In this document: in pieces, positions 27,235 to 35,269 of the stretch | Numbering within the stretch: position 1 is the stretch's first letter | Layout: every line of letters begins with the position of its first letter | DNA from: Chloroflexota bacterium | GTDB taxonomy: Bacteria; Chloroflexota; Dehalococcoidia; Bin125 | DNA length: 64,000 nucleotides | Reading direction: 5' to 3' | NCBI GenBank assembly: GCA_028874365.1 | Contig: JAPPJZ010000082.1 | Coordinates: forward strand, 36,269 to 100,268 | Position numbers and translations under genes: made by a program | The notes under the pieces: generated by a model | What the model was told of the DNA's origin: nothing | What the model saw: only the letters and a program-made list of their open reading frames with translations | Databases searched by the model: none

Positions 27235-27306
27235 GCACATCCCGGTCCCGGATCTCTCCCCTCTTCGGCGGGGCGGGGCTCGACGCAGTCCGCATAGGGG
27301 TTGAGC

Positions 27307-28269
27307 GTGAGCAAGTTCATCCTGGCTCGGCTCCTTCAAGCACTGCCCGTCCTGTTCCTGGTCTCAATACTGACCTTCGCCGGACTTGAGTTGGTCCCGG
27401 GCGATCCGTTGCTCGCCGTGATTGGGCCCGCACAGGACGGTACCCAGCTCAGCGCGGAGGACGTTGAACGAATCAAAGAACAATTCGGTCTGCATGGCTC
27501 GCTACCGGAGCGCTACTTTCGTTACGTCGAACAGGTCATTCTGCACTTCGATTTCGGTACCTCGCTGCAATCGCAAGAACCGGTGACCAGGGTCATTGCC
27601 GATCGAATGCCGGTCTCGCTCTGGCTCAACGGCCTCGCGCTCGGATTGAGCATTGTGTTGGGACTGACGCTCGGTCTGCTCGCCGGGGTGCGGCCGGGAA
27701 CCCGCGGCGATCTGGGCGTCACGTTTCTGGCCGTCGTCGGGGTAGCCGCTCCGAGTTTCTGGCTTGCCATTGGTTTGATCATTCTGTTCTCGGTCGAGCT
27801 CGGATGGCTGCCTACCTCAGGCTGGGTCAATCCCACTTCCGACCCCTGGGAGGCCGCGAAACACCTGGCGATGCCCGTCTTCGCGCTCTCTCTGGGCGGC
27901 GTCGCCGTGATCGCACGACAGACGCGCTCGTCCGTCTTGGAGATACGCCGACAGGACTACATCGTGACCGCGCGGGCCAAGGGTTTGACCAGCAGCGCGG
28001 TTCTCATTCGCCATGTACTGAAGAACTCGATGCTGCCGGTGGTAACCATCATGGGCCTGCAGTTCGCCGCCCTGTTCGGCGGTAGCGTGATCATCGAGCG
28101 GCTGTTCGCACTACCAGGACTGGGCCGCCTCGCATTTGACGCGACGCTCGCGCACGACTTCAAGATTCTGCAGGGAATCGTCTTCCTCGTCACGCTCGTC
28201 GTGATCGGGGCCAATCTGCTCACCGACATCGTCTACGGCATGCTCGATCCACGGATTCGATACCAATGA
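27307..28269 (+). CDS. DppB-like ABC permease
   Basis: The start is GTG 27307 with AGGGG six bases upstream, giving 320 residues from MSKFILARLLQALPVLFLVS. It has the DppB motif GLELVPGDPLLAVIG, helices, and the EAA-type loop DYIVTARAKGLTSSAVLIRH. The C-terminal region ends LTDIVYGMLDPRIRY. The 72-base gap after the binding protein contains a weak CCCC/GGGG hairpin (27258-27273). It overlaps the DppC-like gene by 4 bases. Confidence 0.93.
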   Translation: MSKFILARLLQALPVLFLVSILTFAGLELVPGDPLLAVIGPAQDGTQLSAEDVERIKEQFGLHGSLPERYFRYVEQVILHFDFGTSLQSQEPVTRVIADRMPVSLWLNGLALGLSIVLGLTLGLLAGVRPGTRGDLGVTFLAVVGVAAPSFWLAIGLIILFSVELGWLPTSGWVNPTSDPWEAAKHLAMPVFALSLGGVAVIARQTRSSVLEIRRQDYIVTARAKGLTSSAVLIRHVLKNSMLPVVTIMGLQFAALFGGSVIIERLFALPGLGRLAFDATLAHDFKILQGIVFLVTLVVIGANLLTDIVYGMLDPRIRYQ

Positions 28270-29156
28270 CCGTCCGCGAACAACCGACTGCGTCGCTGCC
28301 CCGGTTCCGGCATCTGCAGGTGCCCACCAGCATCAGGGTGTTTCTGCACGATCCCAAGGCCCAGGTCGCAACGATCATCCTGCTGGTCGTCATCTTTTTC
28401 GCGGCCTTCGGCCCGGCGATCGCCCCATTCGGCGAGAACGAGCAAAATCTCCGGGCAAGTCTGGAGGGGCCATCCTGGACCCACCTGCTGGGTACGGATC
28501 AACTCGGGCGCGACATCCTCAGCCGCGCGATGTACGGCAGCCGCGTGTCCGTCAGCGTGGGACTGATCGTTGTCGCGATCGCGGCGGCTGTGGCACTGCC
28601 AATCGGGCTCAGTTCCGGGTACTTCGGAGGCTGGGTCGACGCGGTGCTGATGCGATTCGTCGACACCTGGATCTCGATCCCGCCGATCATCCTCATCCTG
28701 GCCATCGTGGCGATCGCCGGCACGAGTCTGGGGAACGTCATGCTGGCGATCGGGCTGGCCAGTTTCCCGGTCTTCTCTCGCTTGCTGCGCGCCCTGACGT
28801 TGTCGCTCAAGGCGCAGGATTTCGTCACGGCCGCCCGCTCCCTCGGGGCCTCCGATTTGCGCATCCTGATCCGGCACATCCTGCCCAACACGGTGCAGCC
28901 CTTGATCGTGCAAGGCACGCTACTGGTGGGAGTTGCGGTTCTGGCCGAGGCCGCGCTTAGCTTCCTCGGCTTCGGTGCGCAGCCGCCTCAGGCCACCTGG
29001 GGCAACATGATCGCCGAGGGCTTCCCCGTGATTCGCCATAGCTTGTGGCCCACCATCCTGCCAGGCGCGCTGATCATGCTGTTCGTGCTGGCGGCTAACT
29101 TCATGGGCGACCGCCTGCGTGACGTCCTAGACCCGCGTCTACGGGGCAGCCTCTAA
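28266..29156 (+). CDS. DppC-like ABC permease
   Basis: The 296-residue protein starts in an ATGA overlap with DppB. It has a hydrophobic N-terminal helix (about 36-58), the motif HLLGTDQLGRDILSRAMYG, several helices and the EAA-type loop DFVTAARSLGASDLRILIRH. It ends GDRLRDVLDPRLRG. No ATPase gene is in this operon; a hydrolase follows 36 bases later. Confidence 0.93.
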   Translation: MTVREQPTASLPRFRHLQVPTSIRVFLHDPKAQVATIILLVVIFFAAFGPAIAPFGENEQNLRASLEGPSWTHLLGTDQLGRDILSRAMYGSRVSVSVGLIVVAIAAAVALPIGLSSGYFGGWVDAVLMRFVDTWISIPPIILILAIVAIAGTSLGNVMLAIGLASFPVFSRLLRALTLSLKAQDFVTAARSLGASDLRILIRHILPNTVQPLIVQGTLLVGVAVLAEAALSFLGFGAQPPQATWGNMIAEGFPVIRHSLWPTILPGALIMLFVLAANFMGDRLRDVLDPRLRGSL

Positions 29157-29192
29157 CCATCGTCTCACCCGTGCAAGAACCAGGAGACTCCG

Positions 29193-29984
29193 ATGCCCAA
29201 GACCCTCAATGTCAGCGGCGCCAGCTTGATCTACGACGAGTTTGGAGATGGTCCCGACACGATCGTGTTCGTCCATGGGGCCGGCGGAAACCATCTCAGC
29301 TGGTGGAACCAGATTCCTCACTTCAGTCAGCGATTTCGCTGTGTCACCTATGAGGTCCGCGGCTGGGGACAGAGCCAGGACCTGTCCAGCGAGGGCCGTA
29401 CCGCATTCGCCCGTGACCTCGGAGAGTTGATGAATCAACTGGAGATTGCCGAAGCGGCGCTGGTTGGTCAGTCGATGGGCGGCTTTTCAATTCTGCCTTA
29501 CGCAGTTCGCAATCCCGACCGGGTGACAGCGCTGATGATGGCCGACACAATGCTCGGTATTGGCGACCAGGGACTGCTCGACGACATGCGGACGGCAACC
29601 GCCGCGGCAGCCGAGAATGCGCGGCTCGGCGGGATGACCCGCATGGTTGGCCCGGCCTATCTTGAGCGCTCGCCTGAAGGCGTCTTCCTCTACAACCAGG
29701 TCCGAGCGCTGAATCCGCCTCTGGACCTCGATCGACCGTTGTCGTTTGGCATCGAGGATGGCGCCATTGCGGTCGAAGATCTGTCAGCGCTGACGATGCC
29801 AGTCTTGTTCCTGGCCGGCGCCGAAGACGCGATTATCCCCGCCGCTGTAATCGAACGGGCCGCTGCGATGGTTCCCGGCGCTCACTACGTCGAGATCCCT
29901 GAGGGCGGACACTCCGTCTACTGGGAGCTTCCCCAACAGTTCAACGCCGCTCTCGGGGAGCTGTTAGCCGTGGCCTATTCCTAG
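29193..29984 (+). CDS. alpha/beta hydrolase, paralogue of 22628-23437
   Basis: The 263-residue protein has AGGAG six bases before the ATG. Signatures are IVFVHGAGGNHLSWW, the nucleophile elbow VGQSMGGFS with Ser, AGAEDAIIP holding the probable acid and GGHSVYWELP with the catalytic His. It closely parallels the hydrolase at 22628 (shared HGAGG, WNQIPHFS, SMGG and HSVYWE), so both may hydrolyse related compounds. Its place at the end of a binding-protein/permease operon suggests it processes the imported ligand. No secretion signal is present. Confidence 0.88.
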   Translation: MPKTLNVSGASLIYDEFGDGPDTIVFVHGAGGNHLSWWNQIPHFSQRFRCVTYEVRGWGQSQDLSSEGRTAFARDLGELMNQLEIAEAALVGQSMGGFSILPYAVRNPDRVTALMMADTMLGIGDQGLLDDMRTATAAAAENARLGGMTRMVGPAYLERSPEGVFLYNQVRALNPPLDLDRPLSFGIEDGAIAVEDLSALTMPVLFLAGAEDAIIPAAVIERAAAMVPGAHYVEIPEGGHSVYWELPQQFNAALGELLAVAYS

Positions 29985-30405
29985 CCTTGTCATCGAAGTT
30001 GCCCGATGAGTCAATGACGAACAGAAACTCGGAAGGCCTCAGTTCCACTCTGCAGCTTATGCAGCTCCTTGCCGACTTACTGTCCCCTGCGCTCCCAGGG
30101 TTCACGCATCGGGCCTCGCCCTAACCCGCGCCTAACGCACAAGAGCCGATCAAGATCGGAAATCGTTGCACGTAGCTCAACCAGTAGTTGGTGGGCGAAA
30201 CGCTACCGAACTGCGAACTTTTGAGTGGCAAGTGCCGCTTTGAGCGCTAAGAACAAAATGGTCACTAAACAGGATGTTGCACCCACAATCTTCGTCCGGT
30301 AGAGCTGCGCTGTTCCATCTAGGTCGTCATATTGCATCAGGTGGAAACTGCCAAGCGGCTTCACGAGTCATTGCTGCGATCACCACGCCCTGTCGGTTGC
30401 CCGCG
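29985..30405. other. intergenic boundary between catabolic genes and the defence island
   Basis: There are 421 bases lying between the stops of two convergent genes, with no credible coding. It contains copy 2 of the dispersed repeat (30191-30248). No tRNA or recognisable attachment site is visible. Confidence 0.5.
30191..30248 (+). repeat. dispersed intergenic element, copy 2
   Basis: GTGGGC at 30191-30196 is followed by TACCGAACTGCGAACTTTTG (30204-30223) and AGTGG. This core agrees with copy 3 (35161-35185) in all but two of 25 positions, in the same orientation. Weaker similarity continues to about 30248. Copies 2 and 3 flank the Gabija locus. Confidence 0.6.
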
Positions 30406-32259
30406 TCAAGCCCGAATCCCGGCCTCCTTGAGGAACTGCGACGGTTCCGCATGGCGCTCGCCGTATCTAGTGCGCCTGCGCTGCGGCCACGTCAGGAGCA
30501 ATGTCCGCGACGCCCGGGTCACTGACACATAGAAGGCTCTTCGCTCGTTTTCGAGATCTGATTCGTTGTCAATTGAGCGGTAGTCGGGGAACGATCCTTG
30601 GGTCAGACCGACCACGGCCACAGCCCTAAACTCAAGACCCTTCGATTGGTGCGTTGTCAAGAGTCGGATGCCAGGCTCGTCAGGCCGCGTCTGCTGAACA
30701 CGCAGTAGGAACCGAAGCAGTCCTAAGCCGCTTCTTTCCTGAGCATGGGTGCTCGCGCGATACTCGGCCCACCAAGCGAGCAATCGATCCAGGTCCGGGC
30801 CGTGAAAGTACTCACCGGTTGCGATAGCGCTCCTCACAGCATCAAGACCCTCTCCGTCGAGGTTGCTTCGGCCTATCAGGTCAGCAATAGGGAGTATGGG
30901 AGTATTGGAGACCGTCGCACAGAGTTGACTCAGGGTCCGATCACCTTCACCGATACCGGAGTATTCGTCCACCAGGTTGAACAGCTCGTCGTCAATGCGC
31001 CTCCAAGCCGGCTGGTTTCGTTCGTTCACCCCTACTTCTAGAAGCGCAAGGAAGAGCCTGGCTTCTGGAGTCGCAAGTAGGCTCTCAGCGTCGACCCGAA
31101 GTGACAGGCCGTAGCTCCGCTTTTCCAGTTCCTGCTGAACGTCGTCAAGCGCATACCTTGTTCGAGCGATCACGGCGATGTCTTCGGGAGCAAGCTGGTT
31201 CCACTCCCCAGGCACCAGGCTTGAAGAATCGATGCCGCTTTGCAGTAGGTCGTCAATCCAACTGACTACGACCTGAGCCTCTTCAGCTGAGTCCTCGGCC
31301 TCGGCTGCGCAGACCGAGCCCGGGGGGGTTCCAGGCGGCGTGATGGCATCGGTTCTGGGAGGAGTGAAGTGATTCGCGACCTTACGAGCCAGAGATAGGA
31401 TCTGAGTTGCGCACCTGAAGTTGTTCTGGAGTTCGAACTCCGCAGATCCTGGTCCTGCGAGCTTGCGTGCCCACTTGATATCCCCGCCAGCCCAACCATT
31501 GATCGACTGTCGATCGTCAGCGACGACGAACAGCCCCACGGAATCAGCGACAATCTCTCGCAATAGGGAAGACTGGGCCTGTGTCAGGTCCTGTCCCTCG
31601 TCTACCAGAACGTGGCCATACGTCCGCCTAATCCTCCTTAGGACTGATGGGTCCAACTCGAAGAGCTCCAGAAGCTTTGTCAACATCCCTGCGAAGTCGA
31701 TCCCACCTGCATCGTCCATGGCTGTCAGGTAGGCGCCATAAAGTTCGGGTAAGCGGAGGGACAGTGGGCCAACGACCTCGTTCGGCGCGTCTTCTGGCGA
31801 CACGAGAGCGGTACGCATTGAGTCGATGCGGCGCAATGCATCGAGCAGGACCGGCTGGTCTGGATACGGCTCCCCGACCGAATCAAGAAACCTCCGTAGC
31901 AGATCCACCCGATCTCGCGGGTCTGCATAGACGACCACGTCTGGAGCGACGCCTACTGCTCGACCGGATCGATGCAGCCAATCCAATGCGAATCCGTGAA
32001 TCGTGTCCGCATCGACTCTCCAAGCCTCTTCCCCGATGGATTGAGTCACTCGAGCCTTCAGCTCGCCCGCCGCCTTGACGGTGAAAGTGACCGCCAACAC
32101 ACGGAATGATTGGCCTCGACTCTCATCGAGCAATCGTTCAATCCTCCGAATCAACACCTCTGTCTTGCCACTGCCAGCCGGAGCAAGGACCAGACTCTTG
32201 CTGGCTGTCGAGTTCACTGCGGCTTGCTGGTCTGGCGTTAGGTGAAGTGGCGAGGCCAT
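30406..32259 (-). CDS. gajB: Gabija GajB, UvrD/PcrA-like helicase
   Basis: The 617-residue superfamily 1 helicase has a Q-motif region (LTPDQQAAV), Walker A APAGSGKT (26-33), motif Ia (VTFTVKAAGEL), Walker B LVDEGQD (218-224), motif III (DDRQSINGW), motif V (THQSKGLEFRAV) and motif VI (RRAFYVSVTRA). It starts 2 bases after the GajA stop, and its ribosome binding site (GAGGAGGAG) lies in the end of gajA, so the pair is coupled. In Gabija, GajB acts with the GajA nuclease complex against phage DNA. It is somewhat longer than the Bacillus reference (about 494 residues), which I read as family variation. A housekeeping UvrD is less likely given the gajA neighbour. Confidence 0.9.
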   Translation of the reverse strand: MASPLHLTPDQQAAVNSTASKSLVLAPAGSGKTEVLIRRIERLLDESRGQSFRVLAVTFTVKAAGELKARVTQSIGEEAWRVDADTIHGFALDWLHRSGRAVGVAPDVVVYADPRDRVDLLRRFLDSVGEPYPDQPVLLDALRRIDSMRTALVSPEDAPNEVVGPLSLRLPELYGAYLTAMDDAGGIDFAGMLTKLLELFELDPSVLRRIRRTYGHVLVDEGQDLTQAQSSLLREIVADSVGLFVVADDRQSINGWAGGDIKWARKLAGPGSAEFELQNNFRCATQILSLARKVANHFTPPRTDAITPPGTPPGSVCAAEAEDSAEEAQVVVSWIDDLLQSGIDSSSLVPGEWNQLAPEDIAVIARTRYALDDVQQELEKRSYGLSLRVDAESLLATPEARLFLALLEVGVNERNQPAWRRIDDELFNLVDEYSGIGEGDRTLSQLCATVSNTPILPIADLIGRSNLDGEGLDAVRSAIATGEYFHGPDLDRLLAWWAEYRASTHAQERSGLGLLRFLLRVQQTRPDEPGIRLLTTHQSKGLEFRAVAVVGLTQGSFPDYRSIDNESDLENERRAFYVSVTRASRTLLLTWPQRRRTRYGERHAEPSQFLKEAGIRA

Positions 32260-32261
32260 GG

Positions 32262-34073
32262 TTACTCCTCCTCAACCGCAGGGCCTGGTTCAAGGGAGAC
32301 TGGGCTGGCGAGACTTAGAGCGCCCTTTACTCGATTCGCCAGATCAACGATAGGCGGCGGAGCTTGCTTACGGTTACTCACTGCGGCTCGAGCAACCAGT
32401 TCGCCAGACCAGCCCTTCGTGTCAGCCAAGAATCCCAAGTAGTCCGACTGGAATTCAGGCGCGTACGCCGGCAGCCGTGGCTGGCCTGCCCGGGGATCAG
32501 GGGGTTGCCACGAGGCGTGTTCGTTTGCGACCATCTCAACCTCGTGGTGGTAGCCCGCATCCAGGAGCAACTGCTCTAGCTGTTTCGTCCCGCTCATCAC
32601 GACCTGGGGATGCGCTTCTGACAGTGGAGCCCCGTCCGAACCAAAGCAGCCCTTGATCGAATTGAGGCCATCCGAGTCGTTGTCGACAAATGCGACCCAA
32701 GGAATCCTGCCGAGTTCTTCCAATGCCTCGATGACCTTTCTCAGCCACTCTTGGGATTGCCCCTGCATGTCGAGGAGTGTCACGCCGAGCCCGCCCACAT
32801 CACGATCTAGCAGAGGATCGAGTAAAACAGGAATCGTCGCCCGCTCTGCGGCCCCGTCAACAAGAATCACCAGCCTCGCGAAGAACAATTCTCCCAAGGG
32901 GCGCGAAATGAACCTTCGGAAGACGGCGACCTTTCGGGCCGTTTCACGGGACAAGGTAGACACAGAGGTTCCTTCACCCGCCGAGCGGATCAATCGGATC
33001 GCAGGGAGATCAGCTTCTCCAACCAACACGTTGGAGTGAGTGGCAACAACGGCCTGCCCCTGCAAGGACTGAATCGAATGATGCACGGCCGCCTGCGCTT
33101 GCGGGTGCAGGTGCGCCTCCGGCTCTTCCAGCAAGGTCACGAGGTGCGGACGGATACCTTGATCGACGCCGATTCTGAGTTTGCATAGCGCAAAGTAGAC
33201 CCGCAGCGCTGCCAGGCTGCGGCTGCCTGATCCTTGGAGGCGGATTGGGAGGGACGGACCGTCGTTCCCGCCGCCAATCACCACGTCGACGGAATGGATC
33301 AAGTCCTCTATTCGTTCGGGGAGCGGACGAATCTCGACATGCTCAATACTCGACTGCGCACCCCTCATCTCCAGCAACTCTTCCTCAAGAGCGCCGAGCG
33401 TTGGACTTGCCTGACGCAAAGAGCTTCCTAAACCCCCCAAGCGCTCTTCTAGGTCTTTGCGAGCCGATTCGGAGATTCCGAGCTCAGCGAGGACCTGTCC
33501 CCAGTTCGAAGTACGTCGCGCCAAATCGGAAGAGAGATCGCGGGATGCCTCGACCACATGTGCTGACAGTAGTTCCATCACCTGCCTGCTTGGGACCAGG
33601 TTAGATTCCTGCCAATCTCGCTCTGCCTCAACCCATGTCAGGTACCTGCGCGTCCAGGAAAGGAAAGCTGACTCTTGGCTTGGCTGGAGGATCATTCGGA
33701 TCGCAGTCCATTCTCCTCCGCCCGGCCGGTTCCCGTAGTTCCCATCCAATCTCTGCGCAACGACTTCGGAAAACTCCTGACCGGAAGAGCGGAGCACTAG
33801 GTCAATGGTTGCCTCGTCAACGACTGAATCTGAAGTGCGATGCAAGTCGTCTTGCATGGGCCTATGAAAGCCGCAGGCGGTCGCAATCGCCAGCAAGATG
33901 GACGACTTGCCAGAATTGTTCTCCCCCACGAGAAACGTCGTACCTCTCTCAAGAGGTATCTGCGCGTCAACGATGCTCCTGAAGTTTGCAACTCGAACCT
34001 CTTCAATCCACAGGTCCGCGACAGGTCCTGTTGTGAAGGGATTCCCATCCGGTGTTGACTCAAGGTTTGGCAT
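32262..34073 (-). CDS. gajA: Gabija GajA, OLD-family ATPase-TOPRIM nuclease
   Basis: From the ATG at 34073 the protein has 603 residues. An ABC-type/AAA15 ATPase domain has Walker A GENNSGKS (50-57), a coiled middle region and LLEEPEAHLHPQAQ, the Walker B/D-loop typical of OLD proteins. A C-terminal TOPRIM nuclease has the conserved Glu410 in VDGAAERATIP and Asp464/Asp466 in FVDNDSDG. The frame is open 57 codons further upstream, but that extension is Arg/Cys-rich and unlike the family. The chosen ATG has AGGAGG 13 bases upstream, longer than ideal. In Gabija this protein forms a tetrameric DNA-nicking nuclease. It lies directly upstream of the helicase gene. Confidence 0.9.
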   Translation of the reverse strand: MPNLESTPDGNPFTTGPVADLWIEEVRVANFRSIVDAQIPLERGTTFLVGENNSGKSSILLAIATACGFHRPMQDDLHRTSDSVVDEATIDLVLRSSGQEFSEVVAQRLDGNYGNRPGGGEWTAIRMILQPSQESAFLSWTRRYLTWVEAERDWQESNLVPSRQVMELLSAHVVEASRDLSSDLARRTSNWGQVLAELGISESARKDLEERLGGLGSSLRQASPTLGALEEELLEMRGAQSSIEHVEIRPLPERIEDLIHSVDVVIGGGNDGPSLPIRLQGSGSRSLAALRVYFALCKLRIGVDQGIRPHLVTLLEEPEAHLHPQAQAAVHHSIQSLQGQAVVATHSNVLVGEADLPAIRLIRSAGEGTSVSTLSRETARKVAVFRRFISRPLGELFFARLVILVDGAAERATIPVLLDPLLDRDVGGLGVTLLDMQGQSQEWLRKVIEALEELGRIPWVAFVDNDSDGLNSIKGCFGSDGAPLSEAHPQVVMSGTKQLEQLLLDAGYHHEVEMVANEHASWQPPDPRAGQPRLPAYAPEFQSDYLGFLADTKGWSGELVARAAVSNRKQAPPPIVDLANRVKGALSLASPVSLEPGPAVEEE

Positions 34074-34529
34074 CGTGGGAGCTCGGCCTCCTGGGTACAC
34101 GCTCGGCATTCGAGTTCTCGCTGTTGTCCGGTTTCCCGAGAGGCAATCGACCTTCAGGCTACGTCGTTTCGGGGCCAGGGAAGCGAGTCCGCAGCGACAT
34201 AGGCCCCGCTGGGGGAGACTCCGCCTGCGTTCCTCCAACTCCATCTTGGAACGATCGACACCCGAGAGAAGGAGGCATTTGGGTCGAACAGACGCAGACG
34301 CCGACGAGGTTGGCGATGGGTTGGACTATGCAACGCTAGGTGTGGAGGGTTTCGACCGTCACAGACAAGTGTCTCTTCGAACCTGTACAGTCAGTCCGCC
34401 GTCAGACCATCGCCGGCACTCTCGCGGCGCATCGGACACAGGACTCTCCGCGCCAAGTCTCCGAGGGTCGGTGCAGAGTGACCTCTCCTGACCGCTCACT
34501 GCAGCAGATGTCTGGTCGCACCGCAACCC
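34074..34529. other. intergenic region upstream of gajA
   Basis: There are 456 bases between gajA and the end of the small membrane-protein gene, with no convincing gene. It should contain the Gabija promoter reading leftward, but I cannot point to clear hexamers. Confidence 0.4.
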
Positions 34530-35000
34530 TCAGTCTTTGATCGCCGGGATCGGAACACTGGGCGGATTGACCGCCGAACGCGGAGAAACAGGTATCGGAT
34601 AAACCTCTAGCCACTCTCGACCGGTGATCGACTGGGAGCCGTTTCGCACTGTCATCGCGATCATTTCCTGATGCACTTCCAGTGCACCGTATCGAAAGGG
34701 CCGTCCAACGGGAGATTTGCCCGCCAGCCGAAACACCTGAGCCCACAGCACGCCGAGATCGTGTGGAATCTGCTTCGCTTCATAGGCGTCCGCGAGCTCG
34801 TCGAAACGAGCCTCGAGCTCGATGAGCGCCGGCTCGGTGGCGAAGAGGTCGATTTGGTTCGCCACCTCGTTCCTCTCGCGGCGCGCTCGAACGGCGCGTT
34901 GAAGCCTGAAGCGTTGTCGACTGACTGGGGCGGTGTTCCAGATCGTGATCAGGGCGACAATAGTGGCTCCTACTGAGCCCAGCACCACTAGCACCGTCAT
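34530..35000 (-). CDS. single-span membrane protein of unknown family
   Basis: The start at 35000 is supported by GGAGCG six bases upstream and gives 156 residues. An N-terminal transmembrane helix (about 1-22, MTVLVVLGSVGATIVALITI) is followed by a basic stretch (RQRFRLQRAVRARRERN), which should be cytoplasmic, then a helical, probably coiled-coil region around residues 50-80 (EPALIELEARFDELADAYEA) and a tail ending in Pro-rich PPSVPIPAIKD. The frame is open another 100 codons upstream but with non-protein-like composition. It is the last gene of the leftward set with the CHAT protease, after a 270-base gap that holds a palindromic element. It may be a membrane partner or a protease substrate; neither is shown. 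Confidence 0.65.
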   Translation of the reverse strand: MTVLVVLGSVGATIVALITIWNTAPVSRQRFRLQRAVRARRERNEVANQIDLFATEPALIELEARFDELADAYEAKQIPHDLGVLWAQVFRLAGKSPVGRPFRYGALEVHQEMIAMTVRNGSQSITGREWLEVYPIPVSPRSAVNPPSVPIPAIKD

Positions 35001-35114
35001 GACTCGCTCCAACCGACGGAAGACTCCGGCAAAACAGGCTTGCATTGGCCAGCGTAAGGGGCCCATCATCCGGCTCAAGAGCGCAGACTGCAGCGCGCGC
35101 CGGCTCGGCTCAAT

Positions 35115-35185
35115 CAGTTCGCAGTTCGGTACGTCTAGGTCCGAAAAGTGGGCAGTCGTGTACTGAACTGCGAGCTTTTGAGTGG
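35115..35185 (+). repeat. dispersed intergenic palindromic element, copy 3
   Basis: The left arm CAGTTCGCAGTTCGGTAC (35115-35132) is nearly perfectly complementary to the right arm at 35159-35177 (GTGTACTGAACTGCGAGCT), giving a long stem with a 26-base loop. The right arm and following TTTTGAGTGG match copy 2. The element sits between the CHAT gene and the small membrane-protein gene. It could act as a terminator or processing site. Confidence 0.6.
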
Positions 35186-35269
35186 ATTGTCGACATCTGA
35201 GAGGCGTAGTGGATCCGCAGTTGGCATGGCGACAGGGGGAGCGATGCAGCCGATCAAGGGACGCTTGGC

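Noticed and set aside
30406..32259. GajB considered as a housekeeping UvrD/PcrA
   Set aside because: It is only 617 residues, coupled to an OLD-type nuclease gene by a 2-base gap and sits in a defence island; Gabija explains all of this.
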